Source of the DNA: CAWDMC01 sp963803295
Lineage (GTDB): Bacteria; Acidobacteriota; Terriglobia; UBA7540
DNA: 22,154 nt
Reading direction: 5' to 3'
Assembly (NCBI GenBank): GCA_963803295.1
Contig: CAWDMC010000015.1
Coordinates: 1 to 22,154 of the forward strand
Below the pieces are notes generated by a model. It worked only from the letters and a program-made list of their open reading frames with translations, ran no database searches and was not told the origin of the DNA. Position numbers and translations under genes: made by a program. The first letter of the stretch is position 1. Every line of letters begins with the position of its first letter. Of the stretch, positions 13,954 to 22,154 are shown piece by piece.

Positions 13954-15348
13954 TAATACTAGGTTAAGTTATCCTTGACATCATGCTCTCTCCGGCGCTA
14001 AGCTTCGGCCATGACGCCACGGGAGTTGAAGGCTCTCGATCAGCAACTGACCGCTTTTCTCAAAGATGTGCTTGCCCCTTTGGGTCGGAAAGAGCGACGT
14101 CATTGGGCGCGAGTCTATGTTCAAGGCCTGCTGCTCGACGGTGAGCGCAAATCGATCGAGCCTATGGCGGACCGCATTCCAGGCGCTGACGTCCAGGCCT
14201 TGCGGCAATTTGTGGGGCAAAGCCCCTGGGCCGTAGAGGCGGTGCAGCAGGAGTTGGCGCGCAAGGTGGTGGACCTGCTCAGCGCCCCGGAAGTCTGGAT
14301 TGTGGATGAAACCTCGTTTCCCAAGGCAGGCCAGCACTCGGTGGGGGTAGCACGGCAGTATTGCGGAGCCCTGGGTAAGGTAGCCAACTGTCAGGTGGCC
14401 GTGACCCTGCATTGGTCGAGTGCAGAAGCCAGCTGCCCGCTGGGGTGGCGGTTGTATTTGCCGCGGGCCTGGATGGAGGATGAGGAGCGAGCGCGCGAGG
14501 TGAAGTTGCCGGAAAAGCTGACCTATCGCAGTCAGGCCGAACTGGCTTTGGAGCTGATCGATCAGATGTTGAGTTGGGAAGTGCCATCCCTGCCGGTGGT
14601 GGCGGACTCGGCTTACGGCAACAGCTTTGACTTCCGCGCGCAGTTGCGTCAACGCCAATTGTCTTACGTGATGGCCGTCGAGAAGAGCACAGTGGTTTGG
14701 ACCGAAGATCCCAACGACATCCCGGTGCCGCCTTCCGCCCCCACGGGCCGGCCCCGGCGCTATCCACCCTTGGAAGCAACACCGGTGCCGCCAGACCTTG
14801 CTACCGTCGCCCGCCAGTTGTCCGAGACGGCCTGGAAGAAAGTGACCTGGCGTGCGGGTACTCGCGGTCGCCAGCGCTCGCGTTTCGCCAAGCTGAAAGT
14901 CTGGGCCGCCCATCTTTGGCGTTCGCAGGAACACCCCGAGCGGGTGGCCGAATGGCTGCTGATGGAATGGCCCGAAGGAGAAGCGGAACCGACCAAGTAC
15001 TGGCTGGCGCAGTTGGGTCCGGGCCCGCCCGCGCTCTGCCGTCTGGTGAAAATGGCTCATGCCCGCTGGCGTATCGAGATGGACTACCGCGAGTTGAAAG
15101 ATGAACTCGGGCTGGATCACTTTGAAGGCCGGCACTGGTTGGGCTGGCATCATCACGTGACTTTGGTCACCTTGGCTTATGCCTTTCTTCGCTTGGAGCA
15201 AGCACGCCTTAAAAAAAACTTCTGGTGTGACCTTGCCGCAAGTGCGGAAGAGACTGCAACGGATTCTGATTAGGTTGGGCGGCTTTTGCCCTTGGTGCCA
15301 CATGCAATTTCCCAAACTTAACAGCTCTTGACACTTAACCTAGTATTA
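13954..15348 (+). mobile_element. IS701-family insertion sequence, copy 2 (complete, 1,395 bp)
   Basis: A complete element with 16-bp perfect inverted repeats TAATACTAGGTTAAGT and a 4-bp direct repeat TTAG outside. It carries one transposase gene. It is inverted relative to copy 1 and interrupts the 3' part of the ADOP permease gene. An alternative reading sets the ends at 13963 and 15339, with CTAG as the duplication. I prefer the longer version because the TAATA next to CTAG occurs at all three visible ends. Confidence 0.92.
14011..15273 (+). CDS. IS701-family DDE transposase, copy 2
   Basis: A 420-aa protein identical to the copy at 72-1334 except Arg instead of Trp at residue 152 (CGG versus TGG, base 14464). 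The same acidic triad is present: D99, D199 and E361. The ATG follows the IS end by 57 bp; the leader contains TTGACA (13975-13980), a possible -35 box. The difference lies between the two catalytic aspartates in a PxAWMEDEE segment; its effect is unknown. Confidence 0.93.
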   Translation: MTPRELKALDQQLTAFLKDVLAPLGRKERRHWARVYVQGLLLDGERKSIEPMADRIPGADVQALRQFVGQSPWAVEAVQQELARKVVDLLSAPEVWIVDETSFPKAGQHSVGVARQYCGALGKVANCQVAVTLHWSSAEASCPLGWRLYLPRAWMEDEERAREVKLPEKLTYRSQAELALELIDQMLSWEVPSLPVVADSAYGNSFDFRAQLRQRQLSYVMAVEKSTVVWTEDPNDIPVPPSAPTGRPRRYPPLEATPVPPDLATVARQLSETAWKKVTWRAGTRGRQRSRFAKLKVWAAHLWRSQEHPERVAEWLLMEWPEGEAEPTKYWLAQLGPGPPALCRLVKMAHARWRIEMDYRELKDELGLDHFEGRHWLGWHHHVTLVTLAYAFLRLEQARLKKNFWCDLAASAEETATDSD

Positions 15349-16997
15349 TTAGGAGGGGGGTGGCCGGCTACCCAAATCATTTCGCCCCAGTTGTCGGTAA
15401 GCGGATTATAGAGAGCCAGCCCGCTCCCCTGCACGCCAGGCAGACGATTGAGGTCTTCCTCAAGTACACGGTAGAGCGCGGCCAGCTTGGGCTGGGTGTA
15501 GCTGGCCGGCGGATTGTGTAGATCCACCAGCACGCGCCCTTGAACTCGATATCCGAAGTCCTGATGTTCGAGTTTATTCAGGCTTCGCGCCAGCATCGTT
15601 GCGCCGGCGACCAACACCACGGACAACGTGGCCTGCGCGATGAGCAGCCCTTTGCGGGCGAAGGAGGAATGATCGCTCGTACTGCGGCCCGACCCGCGCA
15701 ACGCTTCCGCGGGATCGGTCCGGGTGGCAAACCATGCGGGAACCGCACCGAAGATGACTCCCGTCACCAGGGCCAATCCGAAGGCAAACGCCAAGACGAC
15801 CAAAGATGGCATGGGGCTGATCGGAAGGAAGTGTGCGCTGCGGAAGGCCAGCGCCAGCAACAGGCGCGCAGCTGCCACCGCCACCAGAAGTCCGGCAACG
15901 CCCCCGCCCATCGAGAGAAGGACGCTTTCGGTGAGAGCCTGGGCAATGATCTGCCGGCGCGTGGCGCCCAGGGCCAGGCGGACTGCGTTTTGCCCACGGC
16001 GTGCCACAGCGCGAGCGAGCAGCAGGTTCGCGACATTGGCGCAGGCAATCAGCAGCACCAGGCCGCAAATGGAGAGCAGGATCTGCAGGCTGCGCCCGTA
16101 TTCCTCCTTCATCTCGGCGACGCCGGCCCCGGCGGGAACGACGTTGATCACCTGTTTGGGAAGCAATCGGACGATGTCCGGCATCCAGTTGGCTGGATAC
16201 CCAGAATCGGACTGCATCCATTGCCGCAGCGCTCCGGTGAGCCGGGGGGCCATTCCGCCAATCGAAGCTCCCGGCCGCAGGCGGCCCATCATGCGCAGCC
16301 ACGCGCCGACAGACTGGTGCAGCAGCGCGCCCTGACCGGCAATCAAGGGCTCATGCTGTAACGGGATCCAAATATCGGGAGGGTCGCTGCGCAGCGTTTC
16401 CCCGAAAAAACCGGGGGGAGCGACCCCGATCACGGTAAACGGATGGCCCTCGACGATGAAGGTTGAACCCAACACGGCGGGATCGGCGCCGTAGCTGGTC
16501 TGCCAGATACGATGGCTGAGCACGGCAACGGGCGGAGCAGCCGGCCTGTCGTCATCCGCGGTAAACATCCGCCCACCATAAGCCTTCACCCCCAGCATTG
16601 AGAAGTAATTCCCGGTGACGTACTCGGAGCGCAGAGGCCTGGCCGCCGATTCGTTTTCACGCCGCACGCTCTGGAGTCCACGGCCAGCCTGGAAAGCCGC
16701 CGCCTCTTCAAATTCCGGTGCTGCCGCCTTCAGCGCCTCGTACAGAGGGAACGAAAACATTCCCCAGCGGTCCTGAGGCCCCCCTTCGACACAGCAGTCG
16801 TCGCCTTCGCCCACACGGTAGAGTCTGCCTGGATCGGATACCGGCAGGGAGCGCAGCATCACGGCATGAATCAAAGTGAATACTGCCGTGGTTCCGCCGA
16901 TCCCTAAAGCCAGCGTCAGCACGGCCGCCGCGGTGAAGACGGGCGATCGCCGGAACTGCCGCACGGCATAGCGCAAATTGCTGAGCAGCTTTTGCAC
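15318..16997 (-). pseudogene. ADOP-type MacB/FtsX permease gene, 3' end lost at IS701 copy 2
   Basis: The start is the GTG at 16997, preceded by GGAGG; an ATG 55 codons upstream lies in the neighbouring gene's remains. From the GTG, 559 codons run to a stop inside the IS; the last 9 or so residues are IS-encoded. Domains: RQFRRSP and a membrane helix (20-48), a MacB-type extracytoplasmic domain (about 50-300), then FtsX helices (about 307-328, 359-385, 398-424) with the QNAVRLALGATRRQI loop, and a further helix at 452-472 opening a second repeat. Acidobacterial duplicated orphan permeases normally have about 800 residues with two such repeats and no ATPase partner gene; here the second extracytoplasmic domain and FtsX unit are missing. 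A transport role for the family is inferred only. Product probably non-functional. Confidence 0.88.
15349..15352. repeat. Target-site duplication of IS701 copy 2, right (TTAG)
   Basis: The second copy of TTAG, directly outside the right IS end and within the ADOP permease reading frame. Confidence 0.6.
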
Positions 16998-17029
16998 TGT
17001 AGACCTCCTCCTCTTTCCCTTACGGAGAC

Positions 17030-17597
17030 GAAAGGCTGCCAGTTCCCGATGAATTCGAAACTTCCCTGAACGCGGCCTGGCACCGGCGCGATCCCGCTCA
17101 GGTCTGTTTCTATTGACGCAATTGGAAGTAGTTCGTAAGCGAAAGGGCGCGGCTCGTGCCAAAACTGATCGCTATGGAGACCCTCGTGCCGGCCTCCAGG
17201 GGCCTTCGTGATCCAATGCGAGTGATTCTCGTCGACGACGGTTACCGATTGAAGATGCTGCATAAGATACGGAAGATTATCGAACCGGCGCCAGAATTGA
17301 TAAACCTCCTCAACCGGTTTGCCGATAGTCACTGCCTCGTCAACCCTGATCCCCTGCCGATACGGAACCGTGGCTCCGTTTTGCGCTTGGGAGAGCGAGT
17401 TGACACCCAGTGCCCGGTACAACCAGGACCGCCCCGTGGCGCCACGATAAATCAGGTCCACTCCCAGGATGGCGAGCATCATGCCACCCTTCGAACCCCG
17501 TTCGAAGTCCCCGAGTAAGCAGGATCCCGCCTGCGGCAACCGAGATCCCGCGTTCGAATTCGCCGACATTCACCTTGCTGCGTGGAAATCTCTCCAT
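17030..17597 (-). pseudogene. Frameshifted SRPBCC (cyclase/dehydrase-like) membrane protein
   Basis: The N-terminus begins at the ATG at 17597 (MERFPRSKVNVGEFERGISVAAGGILLTRGL) with GAGG about 12 bases upstream. A frameshift near 17500 moves the sequence to GGMMLAILGVDLIYRGATGRSWLYRALGVN, a DUF2892-like membrane segment, then VDEAVTIGKPVEEVYQFWRRFDNLPYLMQHLQSV, a typical SRPBCC ligand-binding opening. After SHWITKAPGG the C-terminal half no longer matches the family in any single frame. The family binds hydrophobic ligands; this copy is broken. It lies just upstream of the ADOP gene on the same strand, and they may once have been neighbours in one transcript. Confidence 0.65.
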
Positions 17598-17791
17598 TTG
17601 AGTTTCACCTCAAGGTATGTTCTCACGTAGTTCTTCACTGTCTTAAATGTGTAACGACTCAGCTTGGGCAACAGGGTAGGTTGATTCGTCTGGGAGCTAA
17701 GCCCTTTGCGAATGCACAAAGATGGCACACACAGTAGACCAAGATTGGCGTGAACGCTCCCTGACAATCGGACAGACGAGCCACCCAACGT

Positions 17792-18265
17792 TCAAGCCAC
17801 TCGCCATTCAGAAAGGGTGGCCGCGGCTTGACCTCTCGCGAGGTCTGGATTGATCGTCAATTTCAAGGCGGATACGGCGCTCAGCTCTACTTGATAATCT
17901 TCTAATTCCATTGTCGAACCGCCTGGGCTGAAGTTCCACTGCTGGCGCACGATTTCACAAAAGGAACGTCCCCGGTCGGCAGACCACTTCAAGGTGAATT
18001 CCTGGGTTCTTTCTGCTTCCGTTTCCACAAAGCCTAGCTTGATCCTGGTGAGCCGCTGCGGCTCCTTGAATGTCAGGAGAATCGTCTGTTCTCCCGACTC
18101 GCCTGCGCGCCAACCGGGTCCGGTTCCCGGGATCAAAGCGAATTCGATCGGAAACTTCGGGTCCTCAGACGTGAGTTTGACCTGTGCCAGGCTTTCCAAA
18201 TCAAGCCAACTCTCGTTTACTGAAGGTGCCTCCTTCAAACTTGAGCCGGTAATTTCCTTGTGCAT
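17792..18265 (-). CDS. Discoidin-like (galactose-binding-fold) hypothetical protein
   Basis: A 157-aa protein. The ATG at 18265 (MHKEITGSS) with GGGGA just upstream is preferred over a TTG ten codons earlier. The body (ESWLDLESLAQVKLTSEDPKFPIEFALIPG, GWRAGESGEQTILLTFKEPQRLTRIKLGFVE, TQEFTLKWSADRGRSFCEIVRQQWNFSPGG, VSALKLTINPD) has the beta-sandwich pattern of F5/8-type C or discoidin domains, which bind sugars or other ligands. No signal peptide is visible, so it is probably cytoplasmic. Its function is unknown. It is intact and stands alone, convergent with nothing; the nearest same-strand gene lies about 200 bp away. Confidence 0.7.
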   Translation of the reverse strand: MHKEITGSSLKEAPSVNESWLDLESLAQVKLTSEDPKFPIEFALIPGTGPGWRAGESGEQTILLTFKEPQRLTRIKLGFVETEAERTQEFTLKWSADRGRSFCEIVRQQWNFSPGGSTMELEDYQVELSAVSALKLTINPDLARGQAAATLSEWRVA

Positions 18266-18486
18266 GCCAATTCCCCATCGGGCGATTTTGGACAAACGGC
18301 TGTGCCTGGCCTGTCGCCGGGCGCTTCTGTAAGGTTGGATGCCGTCTCAACTACTAAGGCGACGAGGGAAACGTGCTTGCCTGATGCGAGCTGCGGAAAA
18401 GTGCTCCGGGGGAGATAGCTGATAGCTGATGCTCTGGAGTGAGGCGGCTCAAGCCGGAATCAAAAAGTGAACTCTTTCGCTGAGGC

Positions 18487-18897
18487 TTAAGCCGTCTTTG
18501 CGAACATCGTTTTGAGGTTCCGGCGGCGGGTTACATCGTCCGTTGCACGCTGGATTACACGAGCAACAGCGTTGTCAGTGAACGGCGGCACAATAAAATC
18601 GAGAGCGCCGATTTCCATGGCGGCCCTATACAAGGAGACATCGACAAAATGTGAAACGACGATAAAAGCCACGGGCGAGGGCGAGCGGCGTGCGAGTCGT
18701 AGCGCGTCGGCCCAGGACCCGTCGCAAATGGTCAGATCAGTGAGGATCACAGCTGGAGCGTTGTCCTGGCTTAAGATGCTTAGGGCTTCGGTGCAACCAC
18801 GCGCGCGTATAGTTCCCTTTCCTTGCTTTTCGAGTGTCGCTCTCACACTCCCCATGGGTTGTTCCTGGTCGTATACAAGAAGAATCGTGTTATTCAT
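18487..18897 (-). CDS. Single-domain response-regulator-like protein, degenerate receiver
   Basis: A 136-aa protein starting at the ATG at 18897 (MNNTILLVYDQEQP) with AAAGGAA about nine bases upstream; a longer frame to 18954 lacks a site. It has the receiver (CheY-like) order: ILLVYD (acidic pocket reduced to D10), phospho-acceptor D54 in VILTDL, a Ser82 in VVSH, and a C-terminal FIVPPF in which the conserved Lys is replaced by Pro104. No output domain is attached. The family relays phosphorylation from sensor kinases; loss of the Lys and one pocket Asp/Glu suggests altered or phosphorylation-independent signalling. No kinase gene is adjacent in the window. Confidence 0.8.
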   Translation of the reverse strand: MNNTILLVYDQEQPMGSVRATLEKQGKGTIRARGCTEALSILSQDNAPAVILTDLTICDGSWADALRLARRSPSPVAFIVVSHFVDVSLYRAAMEIGALDFIVPPFTDNAVARVIQRATDDVTRRRNLKTMFAKTA

Positions 18898-19143
18898 CGG
18901 CTTATTCCTTTCAGGGGCCACTGCGGATGCGGAAGGAACGCCACGGGGTCGCACCGAGTAACCGCGGCAGCCCTAGTTTCATTTGAAAGAAAGAAATCAA
19001 TTAAAACATGATACTTCGCAGGATGTCAAGATATATATTATTCTACAGTTATACAGTTGAGCGGACAGGTCTACTCGCCTCCCCACCGCAGGGGTCAGGT
19101 TCGCTTTATTGCTGCCTACTGTGAACGCCTGCAAACGTAGCGT

Positions 19144-19242
19144 TCAGCAGTACTTATTCCTGCTTCCCCTGGGCGTCTCCACGACGGCGTTGAGCTCGCC
19201 GGCATCGTTGAACGTCTCGATTTGAAGAGGGCGCCAATGCAA
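19144..19242 (-). pseudogene. N-terminal scrap of a family I inorganic pyrophosphatase gene
   Basis: On the minus strand one frame reads LHWRPLQIETFNDAGELN and then AVVETPRGSRNKYC before a TGA at 19144-19146. VVETPRGSRNKY is a hallmark of the N-terminal region of family I inorganic pyrophosphatases, which hydrolyse pyrophosphate. Nothing of the metal-binding core (DxDP motifs) follows downstream, so only about 30 codons survive. The gene was probably cut by the rearrangement that produced the RHS region. Confidence 0.5.
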
Positions 19243-19303
19243 AAGGCCTTTCCCATAATCGTCCAGTCCGCAAAGTCATGATTCCGAGGAGCGTCGGCCG
19301 CAT

Positions 19304-22154
19304 ATGGCCGGCGGCACGGTGGGCGGCAGCGGGGATAGCGTGACGATCCCGGGCCTTGACCCCAGCCATCCTTACCATATTATCTGGAGGAACATAACGG
19401 CCAACTTTCCGGTGTCGGCTTATGAACATTTTCCGGAGACGGATTACGTTTCGTATTACTATGGAACACCGGCCTCCCATCCAGGGTGTAATGGCCTTCA
19501 ACCCCAAGCCCAGTCGATCGACGTCATCTCCGAGATCGATCTTCCCAACAGCCAGAAATACACTTTTACGTATGATGTGGATCACTATGGGAATCAGACC
19601 TTAAATCCGAACAATACACAATACGGCCTCGTCGATTCCATAACCTATCCCGACGCGGGACTGAAACGGCAGACTGTCAGGTCGTTCGCCAGCTTCCCGA
19701 ACTACACGGCATATTATGCATCTGCTCCGCCGGGAACCTCCGGAGCTCGGCCTTCCATCTTTGACAAACCGTCGGTTGTTACTGTCGGTCCCGACTCCAC
19801 TCCGGAAATATCGTCGCGAAAACCGAGTACACGAGTTATGACAATGTCGGCAATCTTCTGGCGATGCAGCGCGAATGCTTGAACTCCTATTGCTCAAATC
19901 CCCTCATTTACGGTGCCAGTTACTACTCGGATGGGCAGGTTGAGACTACTACCGACGCTGGCAGCCAAACCACGACTTACCATTACGCTTGTAATGATGC
20001 GTATGTGAGCGAAATTGACTACCCACAGACGGGCAGCGTCTCGCACGAGGTCAAGTTTGACTACGATTGCTCGAGCGGATCGGTTACGGGCTCTTATGAC
20101 CAGAACCAGGCGCTGACTTCCAGTCTGCCTCACACCCAGTACACCTATAGTGACACTTTGGGTCGGCTTACCAATGTATCCTACCCGGACGGCGGGCAGA
20201 CGAGCATCACGTATAATGACACGGCGCCTACGCCCTCGATTGTTACGACCAAGACGAACACCCAGAGTCTCCAGACCACCTCGGTTATGAATGGCCTGGG
20301 GTAGGTAACTGAGACGCAGGTGAATTCCGACCCGCAGGGTACGCTGGAGACCAAGGCAATCTACGACGGTTTGGCGCGTGTCTACCAGGTTTCGAACCCC
20401 TACTATTCAGGTCCAGTGTATACGACTACAAATTATGAAGAAGCGACGAATCGGGTGAACCAGATCATCTACCCCGATACGACTCAGTCCACAGCCACAT
20501 GGATGGTGCTGAACTCGCTTGACTGCTCGCAGGTTACCGACGCGGGCAACAAGGTTCGGAACCTCTGCAACAACGACCTCGGCCAACTCAAGAAAGTGAT
20601 TGAAGACCCCAACGCGCTCAATTACTCAACAACTTACACATACAACATTCTGAACAATCTGACGAACGTCGCGCAGGGTGCCAACCAAACCCGCACGTTT
20701 GCATACGACTCTTTCTCGCGCCTGCGCCAAGCCACCAATCCCGGGAGCGGCCTGACCCAGTATTGGTACGGCGAGGGCACCGATTATTGCGGCGGCAATC
20801 GTACCAGCCCTTGCAAACGGCAGGACGCCAACGGAAAGTACACGCACTACACCTACGACAGTGACAATCGCCTGACCAACAAGTACGATGACGCTACCGA
20901 CCCCACCATGCGCGCCTGCTACTATTACGACGGCGTGAGTGGGAATGGCTGGGAAATACCATGGTCAACCCTATCGGGCACCTGACTACGAGTTATGGAG
21001 TGACCCATGCGGGACGGTAGCGTCGGGCACGAGTCGTTCGCTTGGGATGGCTGGGGCGCCTGCTGGGGCAGGTGCAGTGCACGCCCGCCACTTGCGGGTC
21101 ATCCAACGGTTACCCCGTCTATAGCAGCTACGACCTTTTGGGGAATAGCACCAGCACCTCGGATTCTTCGGTGGCAATCTACTCGGCGTATGAGGGGCGA
21201 ACCGGCTGAACACGGTCACCGTTAGCCTCGGCCCCGGACTGGGAGCGCAACCGCTCCTTAACGTCTCCGCCTTCAGTCCGTTTGGGGGACTGACGGCGGC
21301 AACGGTGGGGTCAAAATCCGACCTCTCTGAGACTCGAGCCTATAACACACGCGGCTGGCTGGGGAGCATTTCCTCATGAACGGTTCCACGCCAATCTACT
21401 CCCTGTCGGGACCCAGCAGCGGCTTGATCAATCATGCCGGCAACGGAAACGTGAAAAACATCACAGACAGCGTCAATGGCACGTGGACATACAACTACGA
21501 TGGCGTAACCGCTTGCAAACTGCGACGGTTGGCGGCCAGAATTTCAATTACTCCTACACCGCCGACGGGTCGAACGGCCAATACGGTAACATGACCTGCA
21601 CGGAGCCCACGGGGACCAATTACTCCTGCACGCCGGAGGGCTTGAGCTACAGTTCTGCTAACAACCGCATCAACTCCAGCGGTTTCACGTACGATAATAA
21701 TGGCAACCTGCTGGCCACCAACGCGCTTACGCGAGGGTTGGCCTATGACACGGAAGACCGCCTGACCTGCGTGGTGGACCTGCAGGGTGGTCTTTGCACT
21801 ACGGGCGGCGCCACGAACTACATCTATGATCCCGACGGCCGGCGAGTTGCCAAAGCGACCGGAACGGGCGCGCTGATTGAAGAATACGTCTACGATCTGA
21901 ACGGCAACCGAGGTCTGGGCCTATAATTCTACCGGCACGTTGCGCAATGAACTCTACGATCCCAACGGCCGCCACTCAAGCCACCTATTCCGGCGGCGTT
22001 TTGACCTATAATTTTGCCGACTGGCGGGAACCAAGCGGTGGGGCCAGTCAATCCCAACCAGACCGAAACGTGCACGGACACTCCCTACGGAATGAACTTG
22101 GCCTGCGCCACAGCCCCCGGCCAAGCCGATACCAGCCCCATGCACTTCACCGGC
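19304..22154 (+). pseudogene. Decayed RHS/YD-repeat gene, continues past the window
   Basis: Segments in all three plus frames carry YD-type repeats such as YDNVGNLLAM, YSDTLGRLTNVSYPDGGQ, YDGLARVYQVSNPY, YDSFSRLRQATNPG, YDSDNRLTNKYDD, YDNNGNLLATN and YDPDGRRVAKATGTG. Breaks include a frameshift near 19815, an in-frame TAG at 20302-20304 where Arg is likely (GLG-stop-VTETQ), frameshifts near 20945, 21200, 21510 and 21915, and more near the edge. The last bases encode PMHFTG, which in this family directly precedes the hyperconserved RHS core, so the gene continues outside. RHS proteins are large secreted shells, often delivering toxins; this one cannot be made whole. The true 5' start is not evident. 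Confidence 0.8.

Noticed and set aside
15540..16361. 273-codon frame antisense to the ADOP gene
   Set aside because: Shadow of a well-supported permease; composition rich in Gln, Arg and Gly without motifs.

Overview
The window looks like an accessory, heavily rearranged stretch of a chromosome from the Acidobacteriota or a close relative, possibly a metagenome contig. The clues are a MacB/FtsX orphan permease of the acidobacterial duplicated (ADOP) type, a DUF3455 secreted protein, a HELGH-type protein fragment and a YD/RHS gene of a style common there. The assignment rests on family recognition by eye.

Layout. Positions 1-1391 hold an IS701-family insertion sequence (transposase on -), running off the left edge by about 4 bases. 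Next come a 5'-truncated HELGH gene, an intact secreted DUF3455 gene (2096-2746), a decayed tyrosine recombinase (3214-4320, -) and a decayed DDE transposase (4709-5776, -). From 5880 to 13365 sits a complete Tn7-like transposon of 7,486 bp. A 98-aa unknown gene (13645-13941, -) follows. A second, nearly identical and inverted copy of the IS701 element (13954-15348) interrupts an ADOP permease gene (-). The right part (17.0-22.15 kb) has a frameshifted SRPBCC gene, a discoidin-like protein, a degenerate receiver-domain protein, a scrap of an inorganic pyrophosphatase gene and a decayed RHS gene running off the right edge.

The main discovery candidate is the Tn7-like element. It starts TGTGAC, ends GTCACA, and is flanked by a perfect 5-bp direct repeat GGAGA. 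Its outer 49 bp match between the two ends at 46 positions, and each end carries three copies of a 19-bp putative TnsB site. A tight operon runs inward from the left end: a small Cys-rich DUF6788-like protein, a fused TnsA-TnsB transposase (DDE and PD-ExK residues both present), a TnsC AAA+ ATPase and a TniQ/TnsD protein with a zinc-binding N-terminal half and about five HTH-like C-terminal repeats. The only visible cargo is a Crp/Fnr-type regulator. No Cas gene or CRISPR array is present.

How the genes would work together (family knowledge plus inference): TniQ selects the target, TnsC is the ATP-dependent matchmaker, and TnsAB cuts and joins the ends, so a cut-and-paste life style is expected. 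All reading frames of this element are intact while most genes around it are broken, so it is probably a recent arrival in a mobile-element graveyard. The two IS701 copies differ at one base that I can see and bracket about 12.6 kb.
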